Assembly: GCA_036873755.1 (NCBI GenBank)
Contig: JAVTVY010037334.1
Span: 1-64,000 of the forward strand
Direction of reading: 5' to 3'
DNA: 64,000 nt
From: Hanleya hanleyi
Taxonomy: Eukaryota; Mollusca; Polyplacophora; Lepidopleurida; Hanleyidae
A program made the position numbers and the translations under genes. Of the stretch, positions 30,791 through 41,598 are shown in pieces. Within the stretch, counting starts at the first letter, position 1. Each line of letters starts with the position of its first letter. A model generated the notes under the pieces. That model made no database searches and had not been told where the DNA came from. It saw nothing but the letters and a program-made list of their open reading frames with translations.

Positions 30791-32574
30791 TTCCTAATCT
30801 CACTCCTCCACACATACACACCTATAGCACTATTCTGATTGGCTAGTCCAATGAAAGAACAGCAAAATAGGATTACACGTCAACCATTTTATTATCCGCA
30901 ATACTATATCATACCCAAGCGGGGGAAACGCCCTAGCTATGTTTATGGTCACATTTGAGCAAACAATCATGTTAGAGCCATCGCCGTCAAAACCTGGTCT
31001 GCGAGTTTGATGACCAAGAATGTCACAATGGTCACCAGCTTTACCGTCCGTTAGGCGTTTGGTGTTGCTTCTGGCCCATGCCAACGGATCCAAAGTATTC
31101 ATCTGGAACACAGGCTGTTGCAGCAAGGCACGACCCGTAATGATGAAGAGACGTAGGATGAACCCGAAGGCGAGATTCAGGAAAAAGGCGGCGGGTTAAT
31201 CTTCCACCCACAAACGTGCATGCGGCAAAGGGTGTCGTCCATGGACGAAGCGTTGGTAACGTTGCTACTGATTCATGCGTTTGAAGCAGTGTCCGCATGT
31301 CTTGCATTCCTCCGTTGCCGCTAGCCAAAGGTGTAACCGTTGATGTCGGTGTAAATTATCCAGCCAATTAAAATAATCCAATAGATCGTACAGCTGTACT
31401 TCGCGACTCATGGCGGCGTAAGTGGTGAAGTCAGTAAATGACTTCGAGCAGGTCGTAAAAATGAACATATTGGTGGTTGACAGAGTGTCTGTTGAAACGG
31501 GTCAGAACGTTGGCTTTGTAGAGTGCACTCCAGACTTCAACAGTTCATCCGAAAATAAACAATGGGACCTCTCTTCGGCCAACAATAGTTGAATAATCTA
31601 TGACACAAAACTGTTATATCCATATATCATCTCAAAGAGAATGATTGTATCATTACTCCAAGGCAATCCCATTGATGTAGTAAAAAATTTAAACCCTTGC
31701 AATCCCCTTTGAAAGTGATTTCAGTGAAATAACCTGTCTCGTCTTCCACGTCGAGCGCTCAATTTAAAATGGTGAAAAACAGGGACATTGACCTACCAGT
31801 TTTTGTCAAATTGTCTTGCCATAAAATGAGCTCACCAAAGGAGCATAACTGAGACCATTGAAACGTTACTCGCTAACCCCGGTCGGTCTGATGGCGAACC
31901 CAGCCGTCATTTCGCGTACGTCCGTTTGAAAGACTGACAATGCCCAGCAAGATGGTACTATAGATGTCAGCAACTATAAACGTAGGAAGAATTATAATGC
32001 GGTCATAAACGGTCGGTCTTCCTTATTACGAAACTACATTGCTGCGAAACAGTGATGCGCACCAAATAGTACCAACTGGAGTATCACCAACCCGTTCGAA
32101 CGCCATGGCCTTATTTGGTAGGCATTGAAGGTGGACGAGGTGGGTTCCATAACGCAGGGATCAATCTCCATGGATTCCTCGATTCCACTACTTCACGAAG
32201 AGCACGTTTGTGGCAGTGTATCCGGGTGAATAAACGGCTTTGAGTAGGTCGTTCAGATAAAACTCTTCTCGGGTCAGAACCGTCGCATTTTTTTCGCAGC
32301 TGACTACATATTATAGAACAAGTGGTTTAAACCAATTCAAATCCGTTTCTTTATGTACGCCATAGCCACTGAGAATTCCTTTTTCTGATGATCTACCGGC
32401 TCAACATTTTTAACCGATTGTGGGAATTCTCCTTGTTCTAAGGAGATAAGCGTGCTTCCATCACTCTTGTACCTAGGATTTATCGATACTATCAGCTGGG
32501 TCAGGATGACTGCTAGACACCAGTCCTATGGGTACCGTACCACTCGCGTATCCATTTTCCGGGAAAACTGAACT
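30791..32574. other. no intact gene; probable Polinton debris
   Basis: 'ctattctgattggctagtcc' at ~30,832 matches the promoter-side sequence next to the tail-anchored genes in B and C, in the opposite sense. On the minus strand near 31,270-31,310 a short CKTCGHCFKR string is zinc-finger-like but broken. The rest has no recognisable content. Confidence 0.35.
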
Positions 32575-32802
32575 TAAGCCCAGAAGGGGTCCTGCACATT
32601 GAAATGGTCTCCTACAAAATCATACACCAACACATCCCCGTCCTTGGCCTGGGATACTCGTCAGACATCTGCATAATAGTGAACATGGGGTGTCCACGGC
32701 AACGATGATGTTCAAGCAGTACTGGCCGCACACGCTACTGCGGAGGCCTTATAAGGCTTGATTGTTCCGAAACCCGGTTTCTGTGCCTCCGTCCATGAAG
32801 TT
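32575..32802 (-). pseudogene. protease relic (copy D)
   Basis: Reverse-strand matches to the C-terminal half of the adenain-like protease (FMDGGTETGF, then cysteine-region and 'tacaccaacacatccccgtcctt' landmarks) with a degraded cysteine box. The 5' half is missing and the remnant is joined directly to a capsid fragment. Confidence 0.7.
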
Positions 32803-33465
32803 CGCTAAGGTCGGGGTCAGATCAAAGCAGAACAATGTGTACCCGCTATCAAAATCCTTCAGACTGATGTGGTTCCATTCGCTGTGGTGCAATTGACATG
32901 TCGCCACAAACAGACTCTCGTTCGGTGCAAGCCACACACTGGGAACGACTGGGGTACATTAGGTCACGCGACGATGATCAGGTTCGTTTTAAATTGTGGG
33001 CACACACACTCAACGCACACTTGAGAATCGGATCAGAGAATAATCAACAATAAAAGGGATGACATGTCTATCATTTTACTATCCACTCCATTACAGTATA
33101 TCCAAACTGGAGTGGCGGCTTTGGGTATGTTTACATAAAGCGCTTGTCTGAAGCTTGACCCTTCATCCTTTCGGTATGTACACGTAATTTATCTCTCCGC
33201 GAAAAATCCGGGTCCGCAGCCTGAGATGTGAGATCGAAGTAGAACAATGTGGACCTGCTAGCAAAGTCCTTCCGACGGACGTGGTTTCCTTCACGTTGGT
33301 GTATTTGACATGTCGCCGCAAACAGGCTCTCGTTCGGTGTAAGGACATGGCGTTGATTTGCACACGTCCGTTGGGGTATAGGGCTAGTATCTCCTCCGAG
33401 GCTATGAGGTGACCCAAATATACGACTGGGCCGAAGCGTACGATCACGTTGGGCTTCATGTTCAC
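32803..33465 (-). pseudogene. scrambled capsid-protein and ATPase pieces (copy D)
   Basis: 32,810-32,937 encodes a C-terminal capsid block with GYTLFCFDLTPTL. 33,240-33,465 encodes another capsid segment (VVYLGHLIASEE, ALYPNGRVQ), and 33,163-33,240 ends like the ATPase C-terminus (LRLRTRIFRGE). Two capsid fragments bracket an ATPase end, so the copy was rearranged, not just deleted. Confidence 0.65.
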
Positions 33466-34035
33466 CTGGGACGTTCGGTTTCAATCGTCATACTCCATGT
33501 GCAAGTGATCCGCAAACAAGAAAATACTTTTACCTTCCGAAGTCCTGCCCATGATGAGATGGAACAAAAGCCTGGATAGACGTTTTTGGGCGTATGGTAC
33601 TGACCTTCGGGGAGAGCGAAGTTATAGGTGTTGCCCTCGTACACTCTCAGAAATATTCAGGGAATGATCCTGAATAGATCAGGCTGTACATCCACAACTC
33701 AATTTCAGGGATTTTACCTGCAATCCAGGGATAATTTCCTGAATTTCAGGAAAATGATCCCTGAGTGAGTGGATTTTCCCTGAAATTCAGGCAAATATAC
33801 CACCCTGATTAGTATGTTCACGACCCTATTCAGGTACGTAAAATCCCCTGAAATTCAGGTAATTTAGCTTTAATTCATGGATGATATACCTGAATTTCAG
33901 GAAATTATTCCTGATTTTCAGGTAAAATCCCTGAAATTGAGTTGTGGATGTGGAGCCTGATTTATTCAGGATTATTCCCTGAATATTTCTAAGAGTGTAT
34001 ACGACTTCGTACCACACCGTGTCCTGTTGCATTTT
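33466..34035 (-). pseudogene. penton-like capsid relic split by a MITE (copy D)
   Basis: Minus-strand ALPEGQYHTPKN matches the conserved TLPEGQYDTPKE block; upstream codons resume at ~34,000 (VWYEV). A 356-bp element sits between them. Confidence 0.7.
33640..33999. mobile_element. 356-bp Tc1/mariner-like MITE in the capsid relic
   Basis: Element 33,642-33,997 has inverted ends CACTCTCAGAAATATTCAGG and CCTGAATATTTCTAAGAGTG, flanked by TA on both sides (33,640-33,641 and 33,998-33,999). The interior is many copies of CCTGAAATTCAGG-type short palindromes. There is no transposase. Confidence 0.75.
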
Positions 34036-34126
34036 GCGTCATGTGTAAGGGCACTGCACATCTAGTGGGCCACACTCCCAACTCCGAGGGAGATGTAAAG
34101 TGTGGCTGCTGCGTGGCGTAAGGGGG

Positions 34127-35075
34127 CTAATGTGTGAAATACCTCAGCCGAGATATTACTGGCCAGTGTGATGTAAAACATGACGCCCGTGCCTTCCTGC
34201 TTCTGCTAACCGTGTTAGGTTTCCAAGACCTGGGGGCCTGTTGGTGCGTGAGATGGATTTCGATTGATGTGGTGTTCGGGGTGGTGTTTTGAAGAGGTGG
34301 AAATATGTGGTGTCTCTTGGAGTGGTGCTGAGATCGATGGAGTGTGTGTGGTGCCAGAGTAGAAGAGGTTTCGTATTGGTCCATGAACGCCATGTACCGC
34401 TTCAGTGTCTGATTGTACCGTTGCACTTTCTCACTGTCGTTTAACAGTGGTTGCAAACTCTGACGCTTCTCTTCATATAGCGTGTTCAACGCCTTCACAG
34501 CAGGTGGGATCGGATACGGGGATTGCACTGGAGTTGTATCCTTTGGCGTGGTAACTCGCTCTCGTGAATTTGGTATGGACCAAGAAACGAGGAGGTGATT
34601 AGTCGATTCTAGTCCGAGGTGTGGTAGATACCGTGGTAGGCTGGATCTATGCTGTAGGGGTCGGTCGTTTTGTTGTAGGATGCGTCTGTACCCGGTGGGG
34701 GCTGAGGATCGGACGTGCGATCGTACCGCACGTACCGTTTCTCACCTGACATGCCGTCACGGGCGGAGAGATTCTAGGTTGGTTGAGTAACGAGATGACG
34801 GTCGACACGTCGTAGAAGACACTCCGTACAAAACCCTAGGAAGGCTAAGACAATGATCACAGCACCCATTTATCATTTTCGGATTTGGAGTGTCAGTGAC
34901 AGTCGCCCCTTGTCCAAGTCTGTGCATAAACTGTAAATCGAATCGTGTGGAGATTTTGTATATCCGTTTCCTTTGGTTGGCGAGGATCCACGAATAACCC
35001 AACTCGACGAGCCTTGGTAGTTCACGAAGTGGTACGTCTTGACTCGACGTCGTTCGGTCTTCAGCAAGTTAGTGA
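34127..35075 (-). pseudogene. relics of 277-aa protein, membrane protein and integrase C-terminus (copy D)
   Basis: 34,370-34,528 encodes QSPYPIPPAVKALNTLYEEK and SEKVQRYNQTLKRYMAFMDQ, the 277-aa protein N-terminus. It is joined at ~34,540 to sequence like the end of the membrane-protein gene (cgtggtaactcgctctcgtg), so the core-protein and ATPase genes are gone here. 34,760-34,870 resembles the membrane protein's hydrophobic start. 34,980-35,075 encodes a chromodomain-like TYHFVNYQGSSSWV from the integrase end. Gene order matches A and C. Confidence 0.7.
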
Positions 35076-36479
35076 TAAATATATGTTCTATTACATATAA
35101 TAATATACCCGGTATATAAAATCGTTTATTTATTATTAATTAATCGACCGAGGCCGTGTGACCACATGAAACTTATTGGCAAGTCAATGAAACAGTACAA
35201 AAGGACCATCATGCTACTGATATTCATCCTTTACAAGATAGGTGTGCATACGCACTATCGCCACTTTCATTCAAGGATGAATATCCCGATCGCGCTTTTC
35301 TACCGTTTTCACAAAATAGTATCCACTACCATTTATATACTACTGACATACAGCTGCATTAATTTTCTACCGTGCCTACTAGTCTCCAAAAGCTTCCCGA
35401 ACACAACAAAATGTTCCTGTGTTATGCATTCATAAAACGCGCCGTAGTGACCTTATGTTGAGAGGTAAGATGAGATTATCAAAAGAAACGTATTGCGATC
35501 GACACTTCGGATCAACCAACTGGTCTTTCATGTTCAAGGTCAGCTCTACACAAATATGGCACAACACTTCGAGCTTAAACTTTCATACCATAATTTGGAG
35601 AAGAAAACATGTGCTCGACAACAACAACATCATGAAATCTCTTTGCAATGTACGATCAAGACTCCAACGCCAAGCCATTCCCCAGCTGTAGTTGTTGGGA
35701 AAATACTGGACGGCTCATATTTTCCGAAGTAGTTAGTCACAATGACATGATTCGATTCTGTATGATCTTACCTGTATATTTTCCTCTTGTTTTCCAGAAA
35801 CTGTCCAGTTTTAGCTACACGACAGACCGAAAATCAGAGGGAACACTTCCGTTTTGAATTGATATCAGATCTACTAAAAACAATCCCTCCCCATCTTTAC
35901 TTACGATGAAGATCGGGGATCAGCCTCTCCAATTCCGCGTTCCGAGTACTGACCAATCACAGAGCGTCTCCACAATTTAGGGATATGTTTGAAACAGGTA
36001 GATCAGGCCCCAACTGCGTGGAGAAGAGAAGTTGAACTCGAGATATTATGAACAGAGAAATGTATCCTGGGATTGATCGATATATTTGATTTCTATTAAT
36101 TTTTAATGAAATATAATCAAGGTTTCTGGAGAATAAAATATTAATCTGATGAAACAAGTTAACCCTGCATGGCCTGGGCGATTTGGGGTGTACCGCAGCC
36201 GGGGGAGGGGCGGAAAGTGCCCCCCCCCTATATATTTTCGCTATCGCTAAGGCTAGAGGGCTGAAACTTACCACACTATATCTTTGTGTCAAGCTCTACA
36301 AGAAAATGTAAAGAAATCCAAGATGGCCGCCATGATGACGTCACTGACGTCATTTTCAAAGAGAGCATTTTTGGACGATTTTTCGGTCAAAATCTTCGAA
36401 TTTTTTATTTTTGATTTTTTCTTCGCAATAACTGCATGATAAATTAGTAAATAATAATCTGATATGAAATAAAATAAGT
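35076..36479. other. no gene seen
   Basis: AT-rich, with a purine-rich 'gggggaggggcggaaagtgcc' patch at ~36,200 and CRE-like tgacgtcactgacgtca at ~36,335-36,352. No coding or RNA feature is supported. Confidence 0.35.
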
Positions 36480-36494
36480 TTTACCCACTTTTCC

Positions 36495-37084
36495 GTACAG
36501 AAAAGCAAAAAATTTGAAGAGATATGACGAAAACATCACTTTTTTGGGTACCCCACATGGTCGCCATTTTAAATTTACCCATGATCCTCTGCTCGTGAGG
36601 TTACGTAAATAGGCAAATGACCCCAATATGATAAACTATAACGTCACGAAGTTTCAGCTCCATGTTTTGGCGTTCTGGAGATATCGCAGAAAGTTTGGTA
36701 GGGGGGCATTTTGGCCTCCCCCCCCCCGGCTTCCCCCAGGCCTGGGAGGGTTAATGGGGGAAGGGAGGGAGGGGAACAAATCAGGGGGTGTTTTTGGTGA
36801 TGCTATGACATATTGTTTCAGTAAATGCATAGAATCGCGTTGAATCAACATGCTGAATTTTTGCGTAATTTTTGAAGAAATATGGCGAAAACATCACTTT
36901 TCTGGTACCCCCACATGGCCGCCATTTTGAATTTACCCATGATGCTTTGCTCGGGGGGTCATGCAAATATGCTCAAAACGACCCCAATATGATAATCTAA
37001 AAAGTCACGAAGTTTCAGCTCTCAATTTTTTGTCGTTCCGGAGATACGAGCAAAAAACCAACAGAGGAGGGGAGGAAGTGCCCC
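36495..37084 (+). repeat. two direct copies of a ~200-bp host repeat flanking the B insertion site
   Basis: ~36,510-36,700 and ~36,865-37,055 share gaaaacatcactttt, ccacatgg.cgccatttt, aatttacccatgat, gaccccaatatgataa and gtcacgaagtttcagctc. The second runs into GGAGGAAGTGCCCC where B is inserted; after B the host repeat continues (tgcccccaacctcccccggg, 45,261). Confidence 0.65.
37079..37084. repeat. target-site duplication of element B, left (TGCCCC)
   Basis: TGCCCC is repeated at 45,261-45,266 directly after the right terminus. Confidence 0.92.
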
Positions 37085-38773
37085 AGTAGTATATAGTCGC
37101 ATTGACCTTTGACCTCAGAAATTTGCATATCACGTGACAGAGGTCAAAGGTCAATGAGTGCACTTGACCTGTATCCTTTCATCTTGACCTTGGATCATGT
37201 TTAAACATGTTAGGGTTTTTCCCATCACGTGCGGTATGACGTCACTTCCGGTCTGTGTGAATGGGGCGTGTGAACCTGATAGGACATGTACTGACCTGTC
37301 TGTGGGGTTTTTCCCTACAATGTCGTTCACCTTCGTGTGTTTTCGGTGCGAAGGGTACGTTCGGTGAGAGGGGAACATGATAGGCCATGTACTGTCTGTA
37401 GTTCCCGCCAGAATTTCGCTGTCGTCTGCTTGTCACGTGCCGAACACCTGGCTCCCCGAATTGCAACAATGTTGCACGTTCGCAAGATGATAGGCCATGT
37501 ACTGTCTGTACTTCCCGCGAGAATTTCGCTGTCGTCTGCTTGTCACGTGCCGAACACCTGGCTCCCCGAATTGCAACATTGTTGCACGTTCGATTGACCT
37601 ATATCCGGGTCCTATACCATTGATGGGATGCGTGTACTGTATTTGGGGAATCACGGGGAGATCACGTGATAGTTCAAGGTCATATTGAATGATAGGAATG
37701 CGTGTACTGACCTGTTCATCCGTGGTTTACATCCGGGCACTTATATCCGGGTCCTTTAGCTGTGTGTTCCGGGTACATCCGAGTTTACACGGGAACAGTC
37801 GGGTAGGTACGGGGGAAGACACGGAGGTGACCGAAGATGTCACGGAGGTGCCCGAAGAGACACGGAGGTTACCGAAGATGTTACGGAGGTCACCGAAGAG
37901 ACACGAAGGTGGCCGAAGATGTCACGGAGTTTACCGAAGAGACACAGAGGTGCCTGAAGAGTCACCGGAACACAGGACTTTACCTCTAAAATAGGGGAAA
38001 ACCCCTATCAAACTTTATCCCAAAGGGCTAATATCGGTCCCTGGCTTATCGGGTTCTGCCTGGAGTGGGTGTATGTAAAATTAGGATTTGTCCTGAAAAT
38101 AAAAAGCGGAACACGGACTTTATCGCTAAAATAGGGAAAAACTCCTATCAACCCTATCCCAAAGGGCTAATATCGGTTCCTGGCTTATCGGGTTCTGCCT
38201 GGAGTGGGTGTATGTAAAATTAGGATTTGTTCCGAAAATATAAAAAGCGGAACACGGACTTTATCCCTAAACTAGGGGAAAACACCTATCAACCCTATCC
38301 AAAAGGGGTCATATCGGTCCCTGGGCTTATCGGGGCTTGGGTGCCTGGGTGGGTGCATGTGAAAGTTTCTCCAAAAAAAATATAAAAAACGGAACACGGA
38401 CTTTACCCCCTAAACTAGGGGAAAACCCCTATCAAGGGCGTATATTGACTCCCATTGACCTTTGACCTCCAGTATAGAGTGCGTATATTCACTACCATTG
38501 ACCTTTGACCTCAAAAATTTGCATATCGTGACCTTTGACAGCCAATCAGAAGCGAGTATTTTGACCTCGTATGACTGTATGGATGTACTGACTTGGTTTT
38601 GGGGGTTTTCCATCATGGGGAGTGCGCAGGTGTATGACGTCACTTCCGGTCTGCCCCGTTTTCCCCGGCCAGGCCCGCCCCGCCCCGCCCCACCCCGCCC
38701 CGGTCGCAGGGCGCGCGCGCGGGTTATCCGGAAGTGCGCGGCATCACCGGAAGTGCGCGGGTGAATTTCGGAT
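37085..38773 (+). repeat. left terminal inverted repeat of B
   Basis: From outside in: AGTAGTATATAG; DR1 sites (37,103 and 37,141); ETS-CRE composite (37,237-37,251); two copies of the 'gaatttcgctgtcgtctgctt..gttgcacgttcg' module (37,410-37,590); 21-bp CGGAGGTGACCGAAGATGTCA repeats (37,823-37,960); about four ~137-bp units starting 'cggaacacggactttat' (37,965-38,440); two more DR1 sites (38,456 and 38,499); a second ETS-CRE (38,634-38,648); and a GC block. It shares modules with A but lacks the NRF1 array. Confidence 0.85.
37103..38511. promoter_or_regulatory. four DR1 nuclear-receptor-type sites in left TIR of B
   Basis: AGGTCAAAGGTCA or its complement at 37,103-37,115, 37,141-37,153, 38,456-38,468 and 38,499-38,511. 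Each is a perfect direct repeat of AGGTCA with one spacer base. The first two, and the last two, flank each other in opposite senses or in close pairs. Confidence 0.7.
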
Positions 38774-39274
38774 TATCCTAGGCCATTGATTTGCTAATAC
38801 GGTGTTCAAAGCCAGTTTTCACCGAATCTCCACATGTCTGTTATAGCCTTCATGCATTATGCATCATGACATGTGGGGATTCGGTCATGTCTTTCCGCAC
38901 CTATAACCTCTATAGTTTTTTTCACTCCACTTGTTGCTCTTGTAACTTGTAACTCATCGTCAAATGTTGGAATGCCCGCTCTTAACCTAGACCAAAACAT
39001 GTACTTGGTCTGTGGGCTGATTTCATTGGCTCTCCATTTTACTGCGGTGCTCTTGCATTGTTTTCTGGACATTGATGGGTTACCTTTGGCCCCATCCTAG
39101 GCCACTGATTGGCTAATACGGTGTCCAAGGCCAGTTTGACCGAATCCCCATATGTCTGTTATAGCCTTCATGCACTATGCTCAAATAGAAAACACACAAG
39201 ACAGGGTTTTTTGGTGAGATCTCATTTTTTTTTATTCAGTGAACAACAACAACGTGAGAACAACCACATGAAAA
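38774..39274. other. non-coding stretch between B left TIR and protease end
   Basis: Contains two similar pieces: 'ttatcctaggccattgatttgctaatacggtgttcaa' (~38,773) and 'catcctaggccactgattggctaatacggtgtccaa' (~39,094), also near A's 27,145 and C's 51,210. They share the 'cataatgcatgaaggctataacagacatgtggggattcggt' neighbourhood, so this is a conserved inner border of the protease-side TIR. TTTATT at 39,231-39,236 is the polyadenylation signal of the capsid-protease transcript. Confidence 0.5.
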
Positions 39275-39517
39275 CTGAAGCCCAGAACAGGGAGCTTGTA
39301 CATTGAAGGAACTGAAGCCGAGAACAGGGTGCTTGTACATTGAAAGAACTGAAGCCCAGAACATGGGGCTTGTACATTGAAAGAACTGAAGCCCAGAACA
39401 GGGGACTTGTACATTGAAAGAACTTAAGCCCAGAACAGGGGGCTTGTAAACTTAAGCCCAGAACAGGGGGCTTGTACATTGAAAGAACTTAAGCCCAGAA
39501 CGGGGCTTGTACATTGT
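39275..39517 (-). repeat. seven-unit minisatellite after the protease (B)
   Basis: Units of 28-37 bases of 'cttaagcccagaacaggggg' plus 'cttgtacattgaaagaa'. It is the expanded counterpart of the four-unit arrays in A and C. Confidence 0.85.
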
Positions 39518-41191
39518 AATGATGGGCGGCCCAGTCATATACGAGTACATCGCGGTCCTCGGCCTTGGGGTACTCGTTAAACATCTGTACGATGGTAGAT
39601 AAGGTTCTTCCCCGGCATCGATGGTACAGGTAAATCAAGCAATATTGTTCGCACACGCTACTGGTCAGGCTTTGCAACGTTTGACTGTTCCAACACCACG
39701 TCTCTGTGCCTTGATCCATGAAGTCTGTTAAATCGGGATGGAGGGGTGGCAGGCCGTACGGGTCAAAGTATTCGCCCTGCTGTTCTGTCAAGTACACGGC
39801 CACACAATGTTCACCGGGCCGATCCATCGGGTCCGTGTTGAGAACGTATGCAGCAGGATACATACGGTCTAATGGGAACACATCTCGGGCGAACACCCCT
39901 TGAAAGAGGCGCGCCTTGTCCACTTGAATGATGTTGTCAAACTCGGCGTAGCAGATCACATTGACGGTGGTCCCGAGGGCTCGTGCAAAGTGGATTTCCA
40001 ACCGTAAATTGCCTTGCTTGGCGCGGGCCAGCTGATGGTCGTTCTCTAAGGTGGGGGTCAGATCGAAACAGAACAACGTGTATCCGTTCGCGTAGTCCTC
40101 CCGACTGACCATATTCCCTTCGTCCTGGTTGATTTGACCGGTGGCTGTAAACAGGCTCTGATAGGCTCGAATGAAATTCCTGCGCCCAAAGTTCGGTGTT
40201 AAGGCCGTGGCTGAGACCTGTTGTCCATCCACATGCAGGGCCACAAAATTGATGCCGAAATGTTTAAAGTCAAACGGATTCTCTGGGTAGGCTCCGCTTA
40301 AACTGGTATTTTCCACACAGGCCAGGATCAATCGCTTGGGTAGTTCCCCCAGGAACAGGTTTTCTTTGTTGGCGCCCATATTTCCAGCAGGCACAGAGAA
40401 CACTTTGGTTTGCACACGTCGGATAGGGTACTGGGCTGGTTTTGTTTCCAAGGCTTTCATGTGTCCCAATTGAACGGCTGGATTCGGTTTCACTTTTCGG
40501 ACATACAGGACTGCGTCTTGGATAACAATCTTATAGTCAGCTGCATGCCCATCTACGTTAGTGGTCATCAAGGCGAAGGTCGGAGGCGCCCGTATCAGTC
40601 GGATTTTGATGGGGATCTTGTTCAAGAGGTACCGGTCTTGCATGAACATGGCTGCGTGTAGTCGACGCATGAGATCCACCGAGGCACCGTTCGCAGTGAA
40701 AGCCTTCCGTTTGTTATATCCCACATTGTCCACCGTGTCCATGTGCTCGGGTGTGTCCTGGTAGAATAAAGCGGCTGTCAGCTGAGATTTTTTAGCCCCT
40801 CGGCCATACGACAACAGTGTCTCGATGTAGGCTTGATAGGGGTACGTGTTGGTCGAGTCACTGATGAGTTTGTTGCTGAGAAAAATATCCACCTGTTGAA
40901 ACATCGAGTGCAGCCAGAGATCGTCGAGCCCACCTTTGCAGCTTGGATGATTCTGGAGCCATCCCCATTGACGACCTTGGCTTTCACATACAAGTATGTA
41001 TGGGCTAAATCCACATAGGCCGTATCCGCATTACTGATGTTAAACTCGATGGGCCCTGTTTCGTTGATGCTGGAGAGCGGGAGATGCTCCACCCATAATC
41101 CTTGTTCGGCACTGGTCTATGTGGGCGGCACGGTCCACAAATCAAATTCACTGTTGGTGGAGGGACAGGACTCTGCGTGGATTAAGGACAT
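39489..41191 (-). pseudogene. major capsid protein fused in frame to the protease; N-terminus broken (B)
   Basis: From 40,904 to 39,489 a single frame of 471 codons runs through most of the capsid protein and, after VDKAR, straight into the protease at FQGVFARD. The capsid stop, the protease start and ~15 protease codons were deleted without shifting frame. His (GEHCVAV), Asp (YFDPYG) and Cys (SSVCEQYC) of the protease remain, but Trp after His is Cys. The capsid N-terminus (start 41,191) has a TAG near codon 25 and frameshifts before 40,905, so the full gene is dead unless an internal start is used. The fusion may be accidental. Confidence 0.82.
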
Positions 41192-41193
41192 GT

Positions 41194-41598
41194 TTAAGAA
41201 AAGATATCCTGCGTCTTCGATGTGCGTCGTCGCTTGGTCGGTCGTCGACAGGTGCGTGGTCTCGGTGGGGTAGCTCTTTTATTCCCTACGGTGCGTTGTG
41301 CTTTGGCCACCAAGACGCCTCCCGCTTCTTTGGCCCGCCGTTTCAAGGCTTCTTTGGGTGCCGTGCCACCCAAGACATCACCGGCGACTTGCAGTCCACT
41401 GCGTACCGCTTGTTTGCCGATCGCTTTCACCCCACGCGTCACCAAGGGCAGGAACGTTTTGACGATGCTGCCGAGTATGTTCCCCAGCCCATGTCCTCGT
41501 TGCATGCGTGCACCGCTAAAGACCGGAAAACCACCCCCGGCCTGTTGGGCATAATAGTCCATATAGCTGCGTGCATCGCACTCGTAAGGTACTTTCAT
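41194..41598 (-). CDS. pVI-like virion protein, intact (B)
   Basis: 134 residues. SYMDYYAQQAGGGFPVFSGA at the N-terminus, an amphipathic helix (LGNILGSIVKTFLP), a KEALKRRAKEAGG helix and a basic C-terminus (RPTKRRRTSKTQ). The start overlaps the penton stop by one base (TAATG), as in A and C. By position and composition it resembles adenovirus pVI/pX-type internal proteins that bind DNA or membranes. The glycine run near residue 20 may be a processing site. Intactness in an element that lost most genes suggests the capsid block decayed late. Confidence 0.8.
   Translation of the reverse strand: MKVPYECDARSYMDYYAQQAGGGFPVFSGARMQRGHGLGNILGSIVKTFLPLVTRGVKAIGKQAVRSGLQVAGDVLGGTAPKEALKRRAKEAGGVLVAKAQRTVGNKRATPPRPRTCRRPTKRRRTSKTQDIFS

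Noticed and set aside
31265..31468. C2H2 zinc-finger-like string (CKTCGHCFKR), possibly from a polymerase B gene N-terminus
   Set aside because: One short broken motif with a stop directly after it and no polymerase motifs nearby.
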